A DNA stretch of 64,000 bases from Litorimonas sp964511495 (GTDB lineage: Bacteria; Pseudomonadota; Alphaproteobacteria; Caulobacterales; Maricaulaceae): NCBI GenBank assembly GCA_964511495.1, contig CAZEFT010000005.1, positions 62,001-126,000 of the forward strand, written 5' to 3'. Position 1 is the first letter of the stretch; the number at the start of each line of letters is the position of its first letter. The translations under genes and the position numbers were made by a program. The notes under the pieces were generated by a model, which worked only from the letters and a program-made list of their open reading frames with translations, searched no databases and was not told where the DNA came from. This document shows positions 17,613-27,331 of the stretch, piece by piece.

Positions 17613-20153
17613 ATGACACAAATAAAATCTTCACTCACATCTCGCGAAACCATATCACTGCAAAACTGCGATAAGGAACCGGTGCACATCCCCGGGAACA
17701 TTCAAAATTTTGCTGTCCTTATTGCGACAGACTCCAGCTTGTCACACGTGACCTATTGTAGCGCTAATGTCTCTGATGTTTTTGATAAAAAGCCCGAAGA
17801 CATTCTTGGAACATTATTAAGTGATCTGCTGGGAACGGAAATCTTACATGATTTAAACAACACTTTGAGTTTGTCTTCCTCGGTTCTCCAAAGGGAGCGG
17901 GTTTGTGACATTAAACTCAGAGATATTGATTATGAAATATGGGCCCATGTCAGCGAAGATAGACCTATTATTGAATTTGAGGCTGTACAAAGTGAAGCAG
18001 TGACACAAAATCAGTCTATTCTAAATGTTCGCTCATTATTAGCTCGCATCGGACATGATCAAGATATCAATAAGTCCTTACAAGAAGCTGTTATTGGTTT
18101 ACGTTACTTGACCGGATTTGATCGGGTCCTGGCCTATCAATTTGACAGTAATGGGGACGGCGAAGTCAAAGCTGAAGCAAGAGGAGCTAATCTGAGCCCT
18201 TTCTTAGGTTTAAGGTTTCCTAAATGGGATATCCCTAATCAAGCTCGCGAAATTATGAAAAAACTGCCTCTGCGCATGATTGCAGATGTTAACGCAGTGC
18301 CAATACCGCTTTTAACTGAAGAAGGAAATGAGCACCCCTTAAACCTGACGCTGGCAGCTTCCAGAGGCGTCTCCCCTATCCATATGGAGTATCTCAGAAA
18401 TATGGGGGTAAAAGGGACGATGACATTATCGATCGTTGTCAGAGGAAAACTTTGGGGACTCTTTGCATTTCATCATTCTGAGCCAATTAATATTGGTCCC
18501 GGCCTGAGAGGCGCAGCTGAACTCTTTGTACAGTTTTTCTCATTACAGATGGAGCAACGTGTTGAGAACGAATTTAACACAGCCCGTGCCAACGCGTTGG
18601 AGCATCAATCGGTATTACTTGATGCGGCGGAAAATGCTTTAAACCTCTCTGAACTGATCAGCACAATTGCAGACCCTCTTTGTAAGTTAGTGGAGGCGGA
18701 CGGGGTTGCTCTTATATCATCCGAAAGCGTTTTTTGCTACGGTATAACGCCGAACCCCGAAACCATAAGAGAGATTTGTGAAAACCTGCTAGCGGGACAA
18801 GAAGAGAATATCGTGGCGACGGACTCGCTCAATAGTCATGACTTTAACGTTCTGCCTTGTGCTGGAGCAATAGCACTACATTTAGATAAAAACACGCAGA
18901 ATACTGTTATTTTCTTTCGAGAAGAAGCCGCTCTATCGGTCAAATGGGCTGGAGCACCTGAAAAAAACATCATTGATGATGAAAGTGGCCCAAGATTGAA
19001 GCCCAGGGGCTCCTTCCAAGTCTATAAGGAGTCTGTTCAAGGGAAATCACGTCCTTGGAGTCAGAAAAATATTTATGCGGCTGAACAGGCCCGTATGGCA
19101 CTCACGAAAGCCGATAGTGCTTTGTTCAGGCGGCTAAGTCAAAAAGCTGAACGTCAACGCAGTATTTATATTGCGGAGCTTAATCACCGCGTGCGAAATA
19201 TTCTATCTCTTATCCGGTCGCTTTCACGCAGAACACAAGAAACATCTTACTCTTTGGAAAGTTATGCCAAAGCGCTTGAACGCCGTATAAGTGCTTTAGG
19301 CGCGGCACATGATTTGGCCGCCAATCATATCACAAATGGTATAGTCATAAATGAGCTTTTTGAACTTGAAGCGAAACCATTTGAAAATGAGAACATCCAA
19401 CAATTTTTCTTGCATGGCGAAAAATATATATTGCGGTCTGATATCGCACCTATCTTTGCGCTCATTGTTCATGAATTAATGACAAATTGTGTAAAACATG
19501 GCGCTCTGTCAGTCTCCGGAGGTCGCATTGATGTTTCTATAAACTCCAAAGAACAAGGTGTCTTAATCAGCTGGACTGAGACTGGAGGTCCCGCAACGGC
19601 AAAACCTACCCAGCAAGGCTTTGGCCTTGGATTAATTGAAAACGCGGTCCCTTATGAGCTCGATGGAAAAAGCAATATCGAATTTAGAGAAGAAGGGTTG
19701 CATGCTGAATTTTGGCTACCTCTAAAGCTTGTTACACCTCTTTCTGAAGCCTTGGCCGCACCGCCTTATGAATCAACCCGACGCAGACCACGGAAAAATC
19801 AGTTTCCAAAAGATGTGCTACTTGTCGAAGACAGCTTGATGCTGGCAATTGATATGTCAGATATGCTTAAAAGTCTTGGAGCTGAGACTGTTGAAAAAGC
19901 TGCCAGCGTAGCGCAGGCAAAAGACTGCTTAAAAAAATTCACTCCAGATTTTGCAATACTCGACATTAGTTTACGCGAAGAAGAAAGCTTTGAAGTCGCA
20001 GAACGCTTGATTGAATTAAGTATTCCATTTTGTTTTGCTACAGGTTATGGCTCGGAGTATCCAATCCCTGAGACCCTTAAAGATCATCTTGTTTTGACAA
20101 AACCAGTGAACATTAATCTTTTAAGATCAGCCATTAAAGACCTTTATCTGTAG
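17613..20153 (+). CDS. bphP: Bacteriophytochrome HWE histidine kinase with C-terminal receiver
   Basis: About 846 residues, red/far-red photoreceptor kinase. Order: short N-terminus with the biliverdin cysteine in NCDKEPVHIPGNIQ (residue 19 from this start); PAS; GAF (RVLAYQFDSNGDGEV, then FPKWDIP in place of the usual FPASDIP, and VSPIHMEYLRNMG); PHY with the tongue motif KPRGSFQVYKE; an HWE-type dimerisation box ELNHRVRNILSLIRSLSRR with the phospho-His; HWE ATPase boxes (HELMTNCVKHGA, WTETGGP, GFGLGLIENA); and a receiver (LLVEDS, phospho-Asp in AILDIS, Lys in LTKP). The ATG at 17613 is chosen over TTG at 17595. It lies between the heme oxygenase and a receiver protein. The output targets are unknown. 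Confidence 0.93.
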   Translation: MTQIKSSLTSRETISLQNCDKEPVHIPGNIQNFAVLIATDSSLSHVTYCSANVSDVFDKKPEDILGTLLSDLLGTEILHDLNNTLSLSSSVLQRERVCDIKLRDIDYEIWAHVSEDRPIIEFEAVQSEAVTQNQSILNVRSLLARIGHDQDINKSLQEAVIGLRYLTGFDRVLAYQFDSNGDGEVKAEARGANLSPFLGLRFPKWDIPNQAREIMKKLPLRMIADVNAVPIPLLTEEGNEHPLNLTLAASRGVSPIHMEYLRNMGVKGTMTLSIVVRGKLWGLFAFHHSEPINIGPGLRGAAELFVQFFSLQMEQRVENEFNTARANALEHQSVLLDAAENALNLSELISTIADPLCKLVEADGVALISSESVFCYGITPNPETIREICENLLAGQEENIVATDSLNSHDFNVLPCAGAIALHLDKNTQNTVIFFREEAALSVKWAGAPEKNIIDDESGPRLKPRGSFQVYKESVQGKSRPWSQKNIYAAEQARMALTKADSALFRRLSQKAERQRSIYIAELNHRVRNILSLIRSLSRRTQETSYSLESYAKALERRISALGAAHDLAANHITNGIVINELFELEAKPFENENIQQFFLHGEKYILRSDIAPIFALIVHELMTNCVKHGALSVSGGRIDVSINSKEQGVLISWTETGGPATAKPTQQGFGLGLIENAVPYELDGKSNIEFREEGLHAEFWLPLKLVTPLSEALAAPPYESTRRRPRKNQFPKDVLLVEDSLMLAIDMSDMLKSLGAETVEKAASVAQAKDCLKKFTPDFAILDISLREEESFEVAERLIELSIPFCFATGYGSEYPIPETLKDHLVLTKPVNINLLRSAIKDLYL

Positions 20154-20161
20154 TAAAGACT

Positions 20162-20566
20162 ATGAAGCGCGTCTTAATAATGGAGGATAATCTTGCCTTG
20201 GGCCTAGAGTGGCTTTCTGCATTTAAACTCGATCAATGCGAGGTTACATTATGCGACAATGTAAGAGATACCCTCAATTTTTTTGAAACAAACAATTACG
20301 ATCTTTTAGTGACTGATTTGTTTGTAAATGGAGAAAAAGGTGGGCTATATTTATTAAGGCAACTTGCCAATCTCAACTCTAACACTCCCCCTATTATTGC
20401 TGTAACGGGCGCAGTCATTCCAAAAGGAAATGTGTCATACAGAAATATATTTTTAGAAACGGCCAACCGCCTCGGAGCGACGAGCTATATACAAAAACCA
20501 TTTCCAGCAGCTGAATTAGTCCTTATGGCACATGAGTTATGGGAAGCTAAAACCAACGAAGATTAG
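20162..20566 (+). CDS. Single-domain response regulator (receiver)
   Basis: A 134-residue CheY-like receiver with acidic pocket VLIMEDNLALG, phospho-acceptor Asp in DLLVTDLFVNG, conserved Thr/Ser in AVTGAV, and Lys in SYIQKPFPAAEL. There is no attached output domain. It starts 8 bases after the bacteriophytochrome stop and is probably phosphorylated by it, or acts as a phosphate sink beside the fused receiver. A slight insertion (PKGNVSYRNIFLETANRL) lies between beta4 and beta5. Confidence 0.88.
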   Translation: MKRVLIMEDNLALGLEWLSAFKLDQCEVTLCDNVRDTLNFFETNNYDLLVTDLFVNGEKGGLYLLRQLANLNSNTPPIIAVTGAVIPKGNVSYRNIFLETANRLGATSYIQKPFPAAELVLMAHELWEAKTNED

Positions 20567-20602
20567 GCAACCTTTGACGGGTGCCCCCATAGCGATAGGT
20601 TT

Positions 20603-22864
20603 TTACAATTCACGCTTGGGATCAAAAACTCCTTTTCGAGAGAATCCGCGAGGGGCCATGCGTCCAGCCTGAGCCCGCTTACCTTCGAGTAATTTCCAAT
20701 CTGAAACTTCCTGTCGCCTCCCGGCGCTATCAGAGAAGGTCAAACCTTCTTCGGCATTAAACGTAGTCATATCGGCCAAACCGCCATCTTTATACGCCTG
20801 CAATCTGACTCCTTTGCCTCGGGCCATTTCAGGCAATTCAGACACATCATAAATAAGAATTTTTCTATTTTCGCCGATTGTCGCGATTTTATCGCCTTTG
20901 ATTTCGATACAGCGCAGCGCTTCGTTATCGCCTTTGACGTTCAACGTCTTACGCCCGCCCCGTGTTGAAGCGATAATGTCTTTTTCTTTCACCCGGAAAC
21001 CATAGCCCGCTGTGCTCGCCACCAAGAGTTCGCGTTTTTCATCGTGTAAGAACATACCGACAGGCAAGTGATCATTCTCCAAATCGACCATCAGCCGGAT
21101 AGGTTCGCCATTCCCTCGCCCGCCCGGAAGTTTGTCTGCGCCCAAAGTGTAAAATTTCCCATTTGAGGCAAACACAATAATCTTGTCGGTCGTGTGGGCC
21201 GAAACGGCAAAAGCCAATTTGTCACCATCTTTGAATTTCAGGCTGCTCAAATCGTCAACATGCCCTTTCATGGCCCGTATCCAACCCATTTCAGACAAGA
21301 CAACCGTGATAGGTTCTTTCGTGATAAAGGCTGTCGTCAAATCAACGTCGATCTCGGGTAAATCTTCGAAATGCGTGCGACGCGCTCCGGTCTCAGTTTT
21401 TGGGCCATATTCATTACGTAAGGCTTTGATTTGGTCGGAAATAACGGCCCATTGCCTTTTCTCTGATGCTAAAAGACTTTCAATATCCGATTTCTCTGCG
21501 TCAAGTTTGTCATACTCGCTTTTAATTTCGATTTCCTGAAGCTTGTTCAAAGCCCGCAAACGCATATTTAAAATCGCATCGGCTTGACGTTCTGTGAGCT
21601 TGAAGGCTTTGATCAACTCTTCTTTGGGCTTGTCTTCAAACCGAATAATCCGAATGACTTCATCCAGGTTGAGGAAGGCAATCATATATCCATCGAGGAC
21701 TTCCAAACGTAACTCGATCTTACCCAATCGTTGTTGAGAGCGACGTTGTAAGACTTCTCGGCGATGATCCAGCCAAGCCTGTATGACTTCTCGCAAATTC
21801 ATCACACGAGGTGTTCGTGTCGCATCCAGAACATTCATATTCAGGCTGACACGGCTCTCTAGTTCAGAAATTTTGAACAGACTCTCCATTAAAAGGGCCG
21901 GATCAATATTCTTGCTCCGTGGTTCCAGAACAATTCGGACATCCTCGGCACTTTCATCTCTTACATCCGAGAGGCCCGGGGCTTTTTTAGATTCAATCAC
22001 CTCCGCTAATTTTTCAATCAAACGAGACTTTTGAACCTGATAAGGTATTTCTGTGACGACAATCTGGTAGGTGCCGCGTCCTGTGTCCTCGACATTCCAT
22101 CGCGATCGGACTTTAAAGCTACCTTTTCCGGTTGCGTAAGCTTCAAGCATGGAGTCTTTTGATTCAACGATTACTCCACCCGTTGGTAAGTCGGGGCCGA
22201 GAACGTGGTCCATAAGTGTTTCAATGCGCGCTTTCGGGCTTTTAATCAGGTGGAGAGCAGCTCCGCAAATCTCAGCAACATTATGTGGCGGTATGGACGT
22301 TGCCATCCCCACCGCGATACCCTGCGACCCATTCGCCAAAAGGTTAGGAAAGCCCGCCGGGAGCACCTGAGGTTCAATGTCTTCTTCATTATAGGTGGGA
22401 ATAAAATCAACGGCATCTTCATCTATACCTTCGAGGAGCGCCAAGCCCGCTGCCGTCATTTTTGCTTCAGTATAACGCATAGCGGCGGGACTATCCCCAT
22501 CAATATTACCGAAATTACCCTGCCCGTCGACGAGAGGATAACGCGCTGAAAATGACTGTGAAAGTTTGACAAGTGCATCATAGATCGATGCGTCACCATG
22601 GGGGTGATATTGCCCCATTACATCGCCAACGATACGTGCACATTTTTTATGGGCATTCTCAGGATTTAATTTTAACTGCCGCATCGCGTATAGGATACGC
22701 CTATGGACCGGCTTCATCCCGTCTCTCACATCAGGCAGCGCCCTTTGAGTGATCGTAGAGAGTGCATAAGCCAGATATCGTGACGACAAAGCATCATCAA
22801 TATGCTCACTGATGATCGCATTTTCCGTCAGTGTATCATCCGTATCCGTCGGTTTTTTAGCCAT
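20603..22864 (-). CDS. parC: DNA topoisomerase IV subunit A
   Basis: 753 residues. The type IIA breakage-reunion domain shows RALPDVRDGMKPVHRRILYA, YHPHGDASIYDALV, and the catalytic tyrosine in GDSPAAMRYTEAKM. The C-terminal beta-pinwheel (about residues 500-740) lacks a GyrA box and is shorter than GyrA's, fitting ParC. It decatenates chromosomes together with ParE, which is not in the window. It lies at the end of the era-recO run; a 96-base gap separates it from recO. Confidence 0.95.
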   Translation of the reverse strand: MAKKPTDTDDTLTENAIISEHIDDALSSRYLAYALSTITQRALPDVRDGMKPVHRRILYAMRQLKLNPENAHKKCARIVGDVMGQYHPHGDASIYDALVKLSQSFSARYPLVDGQGNFGNIDGDSPAAMRYTEAKMTAAGLALLEGIDEDAVDFIPTYNEEDIEPQVLPAGFPNLLANGSQGIAVGMATSIPPHNVAEICGAALHLIKSPKARIETLMDHVLGPDLPTGGVIVESKDSMLEAYATGKGSFKVRSRWNVEDTGRGTYQIVVTEIPYQVQKSRLIEKLAEVIESKKAPGLSDVRDESAEDVRIVLEPRSKNIDPALLMESLFKISELESRVSLNMNVLDATRTPRVMNLREVIQAWLDHRREVLQRRSQQRLGKIELRLEVLDGYMIAFLNLDEVIRIIRFEDKPKEELIKAFKLTERQADAILNMRLRALNKLQEIEIKSEYDKLDAEKSDIESLLASEKRQWAVISDQIKALRNEYGPKTETGARRTHFEDLPEIDVDLTTAFITKEPITVVLSEMGWIRAMKGHVDDLSSLKFKDGDKLAFAVSAHTTDKIIVFASNGKFYTLGADKLPGGRGNGEPIRLMVDLENDHLPVGMFLHDEKRELLVASTAGYGFRVKEKDIIASTRGGRKTLNVKGDNEALRCIEIKGDKIATIGENRKILIYDVSELPEMARGKGVRLQAYKDGGLADMTTFNAEEGLTFSDSAGRRQEVSDWKLLEGKRAQAGRMAPRGFSRKGVFDPKREL

Positions 22865-22960
22865 AATAATCCATCACATTCGAATCACTTGAAAGAGTAA
22901 CGATTGCCACCGTGAAAGCCACAGCCAGACTTGGTACCCTACGGGGATAAAAGCTATTCT

Positions 22961-23698
22961 TTAACGATGCGCGGCAATACTTGCGGCCAAAAGGCGTTCT
23001 ATCAATTGATGCCGCGCTTCCGGGAGCGTTCGATTCAAATTCCATTGAACACGTGTTTCCAAAAAATGACCCGTCAGCGTCAAACCATCTAATATATCTT
23101 CAGGCGTAGAAAAGCTTTCTCCCCGCATAAATGGCGGCAGTCGAAGTAATTTATCAAGATAAGGCTCGGCGGCACTCGCACTGACAGCACGCCCTGAACG
23201 GGGAGAAATATGGGTCAAATTATCATTGCTACCCGTGGCGGCGCAGCGTGTGAAATCCAAACCATACCCTAAAGCGGAGAGCAAACCCGCTTCCCACCGA
23301 ATATAGAGGGCGGGCCAAATATCTATGTCGTGTAAATTGGCTAAAACAATTTCAAAAACATCGAAGATATCACCATGTCCCTCCCGTTCAGGCAGCATCT
23401 CTCGACACATAGCCGTCATTGCATTTAGCCCGGACAGTGATAGGCGATCATCCATAAGTTCGGCCGCTCGGGAATCGAGGCTTTCTACTGTGAAATACCC
23501 TAATTGCTCTGACAGGCGTCCCCGCCACTCAACACGAACATGATTGCCGGGCTGTAAAACAGGACGCATACGGCGACTTATACCGCCTCTGACCAGACCT
23601 TTATGGCGTCCCTGATCTCGGGTAAATACATCTATAATGGCAGAAGTTTCACCATGTTTCTGCGTCGACAGAATATATCCGTTGGCCTGCCAGTCCAT
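22961..23698 (-). CDS. recO: DNA repair protein RecO
   Basis: 245 residues. The N-terminal OB fold opens MDWQANGYILSTQKHGETSAI, as in RecO, with SRRMRPVLQPGNHVRVEWRGR after it. The helical C-terminal part includes YIRWEAGLLSALGYGLDFTRCAATG. RecO helps load RecA on SSB-coated DNA within RecFOR. The gene sits between era and parC, the usual alphaproteobacterial order. Confidence 0.93.
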   Translation of the reverse strand: MDWQANGYILSTQKHGETSAIIDVFTRDQGRHKGLVRGGISRRMRPVLQPGNHVRVEWRGRLSEQLGYFTVESLDSRAAELMDDRLSLSGLNAMTAMCREMLPEREGHGDIFDVFEIVLANLHDIDIWPALYIRWEAGLLSALGYGLDFTRCAATGSNDNLTHISPRSGRAVSASAAEPYLDKLLRLPPFMRGESFSTPEDILDGLTLTGHFLETRVQWNLNRTLPEARHQLIERLLAASIAAHR

Positions 23699-23731
23699 AA
23701 CTATGCATTCAACAGCTCAATGGGGCGATGC

Positions 23732-24694
23732 TTACACGTCAAATTCAAGACCGCTCTCAGAATAACGCGCTTTATCATTTTGCCAATTATCTCTAACTTT
23801 GACGAAAATAAAGAGATGCACTTTACGACCTAGCCAAGCGCTCATTTCTTTACGCGCCGAGGCCCCAATGTCTTTAATGGTGCGGCCGTTCTTGCCGAGC
23901 ACGATAGGTTTTTGACTGGCGCGCTTCACATAGATGACTTGTTCGACACGAATATCACCACTCTTCAGCTCTTTCCAAGCTTCTGTTTCAACTGTCGAGG
24001 CATAGGGTAGTTCGTCATGCAGACGCAGGAAGAGTTTCTCCCTCGTGATCTCAGCCGCCATCAGACGCATTGGAATATCTGCCGACTGATCCGGAGAATA
24101 TAAAAAAGGGCCACTCGGCATGGCGTCTGCAACCAACCGACCTAAGGCCGCCACCCCATCAAGGTTTAATGCTGAAAGAGGAATAATCTCTTTATAAACG
24201 CCGTGATCAGAGAAATATTGGATGAGTGGCAAGACTTTATCATGCGCGATTTCATCGATTTTATTGAGAGCAAGAATGGCCGACTTCACTTCGCGTTTTT
24301 TCAGCCCCTTAATCACGCGCTCCGTATCCTCTTTGGATAAACGGTCTTGTCCACTTCCCTCACCTTCAAAATGGCGCAACCAAGCCGCAGCATCCACGAC
24401 ATGAACGATAATATCTGAATCACTCATTCCCGACCACGCAGCGTGAACCATAGACTTGGATAAGCGGTCTTTCTCATTGGCTTCAAAAATACCGGGAGTG
24501 TCAATCAAGACTGTCTGCGACTCCGCTCCATCCGAATTTTTCAACATAGCGATACCACGAATTTGGAATCGTGTGGTTTGAACCTTGTGAGTAACGATGG
24601 AGACCTTCTCTCCGACCAGTGCATTGGTCAGGGTCGATTTCCCGGCATTCGGAGCTCCGACAATCGCGGCAAATCCTGCAAAAGTTTGGTTCAT
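23732..24694 (-). CDS. era: GTPase Era
   Basis: 320 residues. GTPase motifs are G1 GAPNAGKSTLTNALVG, G3 DTPGIF and G4 NKID. The C-terminal KH domain includes VLGKNGRTIKDIGASARKEM, which binds the 3-prime end of 16S rRNA during 30S maturation. The start overlaps the rnc stop by 4 bases (ATGA), so the two are likely translationally coupled. An acidic insertion (HFEGEGSGQDRLSKED) lies in the G domain. Confidence 0.96.
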   Translation of the reverse strand: MNQTFAGFAAIVGAPNAGKSTLTNALVGEKVSIVTHKVQTTRFQIRGIAMLKNSDGAESQTVLIDTPGIFEANEKDRLSKSMVHAAWSGMSDSDIIVHVVDAAAWLRHFEGEGSGQDRLSKEDTERVIKGLKKREVKSAILALNKIDEIAHDKVLPLIQYFSDHGVYKEIIPLSALNLDGVAALGRLVADAMPSGPFLYSPDQSADIPMRLMAAEITREKLFLRLHDELPYASTVETEAWKELKSGDIRVEQVIYVKRASQKPIVLGKNGRTIKDIGASARKEMSAWLGRKVHLFIFVKVRDNWQNDKARYSESGLEFDV

Positions 24695-25404
24695 TTTGAC
24701 TCTTCGATATGTTTAAGTAAATTTTCAGCGGCTCTGCGTTCTGCGTCTTTCTTTGACGTTCCTTTTGCATCGGCTTCGCCCAAGCCTTCAACCTTCACAC
24801 CTATAACGAATTCAGGACGGTGATCAGGGCCTGTTTTCTCTTTCACGAAATACGTTGGTACAGAGAGTTTTTTTGCGAGGGCATATTCTTGTAATAGAGT
24901 TTTAGGATCTTTTCCGCCGCGTTGCAGCACACGATCTAATTCTTCTCGCCAGTGGGTGTTATAAAACCGTTCAACTTCGGAATATCCCCCGTCAATATAG
25001 AGAGCCGCCATGAGCGCTTCGCAAGCATCCCCAAGGATAGATGTTTTGTCACGACCCCCTTGACGATCCTCACTAGAGGACATCATCAATACAGAGCCCA
25101 AGTCCAATTTTCGCGCAATTCGCGCGCAGGTTTCTTTTCGAACCAAAGCATTTAAGCGCGTCGCCATCACGCCTTCTTTTGTTTTCGTTGTATCGAACAG
25201 CATCTTAGCTGTAAGTAAGCCCAGAACGCGATCTCCCAAAAATTCTAAACGCTCATTATCAACCGTATTGCGCCTGCCATCGCCATAGGATGCATGCGTC
25301 AGGGCGCGTTCGATTAGAGACACATCTTTAAAATGATATCCAATACGGTCAAATAACGCTTCAACACGCTTTGGCGTGATATTTGTGAAGTCCTGAGCGC
25401 TCAC
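24691..25404 (-). CDS. rnc: Ribonuclease III
   Basis: 237 residues. The catalytic signature is NERLEFLGDRVLGLL, with the second acidic cluster in LGDACEALMAALYIDGG. A C-terminal double-stranded-RNA-binding domain ends GTSKKDAERRAAENLLKHI. The enzyme cleaves rRNA precursors and structured mRNAs. It overlaps lepB upstream and era downstream by 4 bases each, forming the classic lepB-rnc-era unit. Confidence 0.96.
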   Translation of the reverse strand: MSAQDFTNITPKRVEALFDRIGYHFKDVSLIERALTHASYGDGRRNTVDNERLEFLGDRVLGLLTAKMLFDTTKTKEGVMATRLNALVRKETCARIARKLDLGSVLMMSSSEDRQGGRDKTSILGDACEALMAALYIDGGYSEVERFYNTHWREELDRVLQRGGKDPKTLLQEYALAKKLSVPTYFVKEKTGPDHRPEFVIGVKVEGLGEADAKGTSKKDAERRAAENLLKHIEESK

Positions 25405-26159
25405 TTAATTCTCTTAAAGAAGCGGTCACCGCGCATATTCAGCCAAGTCCAAGGTTTGAAAAGCACGAAGTCTTTATCCACGGAGAGCAAAACAATCTCG
25501 GCTTTCCCGATGATATTCGTTGAGGGTACGAGACCTGCACCACCGTTTCGGACTTTGACGCGGCTGTCTTGTGATCTATCGCGGTTATCACCGAGAAGGA
25601 AATAATACCCTTCCGGCACTTTTATGACAGGCGTGTTGTCCAAACTATTATTCACTTCAGTGTCAAAGATTGAGTATGACTTGCCATTTTCTTGTGTCTC
25701 AACCACCGTATTGACCGTGACGTTTACATCTATGTTGTTGGAATTTGTATAAGTGAATGGCTTCGCACCCTGCGCCCGCTGTGCCACAGCTAGACCGTTA
25801 ATATAGACTTGGCCGCCAATCATTTGAACCTCATCACCGGGTAAACCAACAAGACGCTTTATGTAGTTATCCTTTATGCCATCAGGACGAAAGACAATCA
25901 CATCCCCTCTTTCTGGTTCGCTGTCAAAAAGGCGACCGTTTTTTACCGGAAAAGGAATAGGCGCCGCCGCATATTGCCCATAACCGACAGAATATTTGGA
26001 CGTAATGATATAATCCCCTTTCATCAAACCCGGCAACATTGAGCCTGAGGGGATATGAAAAGGTTGAAACAGGAAGGTTCTTAAAACCAAAGCAATACCG
26101 ACAGCCCAAATAACAGTCGACAGTGTTTCAGCAATTTCTGAGCGTTCTTTCTTAGCCAT
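25401..26159 (-). CDS. lepB: Signal peptidase I
   Basis: 252 residues. One N-terminal membrane helix (TVIWAVGIALVLRTFLF) is followed by the catalytic serine in FHIPSGSMLPGLMKGDYI, the lysine in KDNYIKRLVGLPGDEVQM, and the box GYYFLLGDNRDRSQDSR. It removes signal peptides of secreted proteins at the periplasmic face. It is upstream of and overlapping rnc. Confidence 0.96.
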   Translation of the reverse strand: MAKKERSEIAETLSTVIWAVGIALVLRTFLFQPFHIPSGSMLPGLMKGDYIITSKYSVGYGQYAAAPIPFPVKNGRLFDSEPERGDVIVFRPDGIKDNYIKRLVGLPGDEVQMIGGQVYINGLAVAQRAQGAKPFTYTNSNNIDVNVTVNTVVETQENGKSYSIFDTEVNNSLDNTPVIKVPEGYYFLLGDNRDRSQDSRVKVRNGGAGLVPSTNIIGKAEIVLLSVDKDFVLFKPWTWLNMRGDRFFKRIK

Positions 26160-26168
26160 GATTGCGTC

Positions 26169-26570
26169 TTACGCAGACTTCACAGCTTCGACAATCGCAA
26201 ATGCTTGCGCATAAGGTGGATCATCACTCAAACTCAGGTGAACCTTACCATCAAAGCCTTCTGGCAAACGGTCCAAGAGACGTTGTGCGGCCATACGGTG
26301 AAGCTTAATATCAGGACGTCCCGATTTACGGTTGATAACTTCTACATCCAACCAAGATAGCGAGCCCGTATCCTCACCGGCCAAAGCTTTTGCGACCGCC
26401 TCTTTGGCTGCAAAGCGTTTGGCATAGGCATTGGCTGGGACAGCCTTGTTTTCACAATATTGCTGCTCACGCTCCGTAAATGTCTTTTGCTTGAACTTTT
26501 GACCAAATTTTTCAATCGTTTGCGCAATACGATTAATGTCGCATATATCTGTTCCAATACCGACAATCAT
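26169..26570 (-). CDS. acpS: Holo-[acyl-carrier-protein] synthase
   Basis: 133 residues, typical AcpS length. The magnesium/CoA motifs are MIVGIGTDICDINRI and AKRFAAKEAVAKALAG. The enzyme transfers 4-phosphopantetheine from CoA to apo-ACP for fatty acid synthesis. It lies 2 bases after pdxJ in the conserved pdxJ-acpS-lepB order. Confidence 0.95.
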   Translation of the reverse strand: MIVGIGTDICDINRIAQTIEKFGQKFKQKTFTEREQQYCENKAVPANAYAKRFAAKEAVAKALAGEDTGSLSWLDVEVINRKSGRPDIKLHRMAAQRLLDRLPEGFDGKVHLSLSDDPPYAQAFAIVEAVKSA

Positions 26571-26572
26571 AG

Positions 26573-27331
26573 CTATTCTCGGGCCTGAATTGTCACATCA
26601 CGCATTTGTTTAATGGCTTCATCCAAACCTAAAAAGATGGCCTCGCCAATCAGAAAATGGCCGATATTCAGCTCCATACACTCTGGAATAGCCGCAACTG
26701 GCGCGACGTTATCATAGGTCAATCCGTGACCAAAGTGCACTTCCAAGCCAAGCTCATGCGCTAATTTCGCGGACTTACAGAAGGCGTGCAATAATGTTTC
26801 CGCCTTTTCTGTCTCACCATCATCTAAGGCATGGGCATAGGCTCCGGTGTGAAACTCAACGACTTTGGCTTTAGTGTTTGCAGCGGCTCTAATTTGTTTT
26901 TCAACAGCTTCAATAAACAATGAAACACGGGCACCATTCTCGTCCAAAGTCGCAATGATAGGCGTGAGCGTGTTATGCCGTCCGGCGACATCCAGACCGC
27001 CTTCTGTTGTCCGTTCTTCACGTTTTTCCGGCACGATACAAACCGCATGGGGTTTAAGCTTTAAGGCAATATCGAGCATCTCTTCAGTTGCCGCCATTTC
27101 CATGTTCAGAGGAATGTCTGAACTTAGGCAAAGCGATTGCAAGCGCTCCATATCTTCATCGCGCATATGGCGGCGATCTTCACGCAAATGAGCCGTAATG
27201 CCATCAGCTCCAGCTTGAATAGCTGCCCATGCCCCTGCTACCGGGTCAGGATGTTCACCACCTCTGGCATTTCGAACAGTCGCAATATGATCAATATTAA
27301 TGCCCAAACGCGGGAGCGGTCTTCTCGTCAT
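26573..27331 (-). CDS. pdxJ: Pyridoxine 5-phosphate synthase
   Basis: 252 residues. The N-terminus is RLGINIDHIATVRNARGGEH; other family motifs are GADGITAHLREDRRHM and the TIM-barrel end MELNIGHFLIGEAIFLGL. It makes pyridoxine 5-phosphate from 1-deoxyxylulose 5-phosphate and 3-amino-2-oxopropyl phosphate. Overlaps the pyrE stop by 4 bases. Confidence 0.96.
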   Translation of the reverse strand: MTRRPLPRLGINIDHIATVRNARGGEHPDPVAGAWAAIQAGADGITAHLREDRRHMRDEDMERLQSLCLSSDIPLNMEMAATEEMLDIALKLKPHAVCIVPEKREERTTEGGLDVAGRHNTLTPIIATLDENGARVSLFIEAVEKQIRAAANTKAKVVEFHTGAYAHALDDGETEKAETLLHAFCKSAKLAHELGLEVHFGHGLTYDNVAPVAAIPECMELNIGHFLIGEAIFLGLDEAIKQMRDVTIQARE

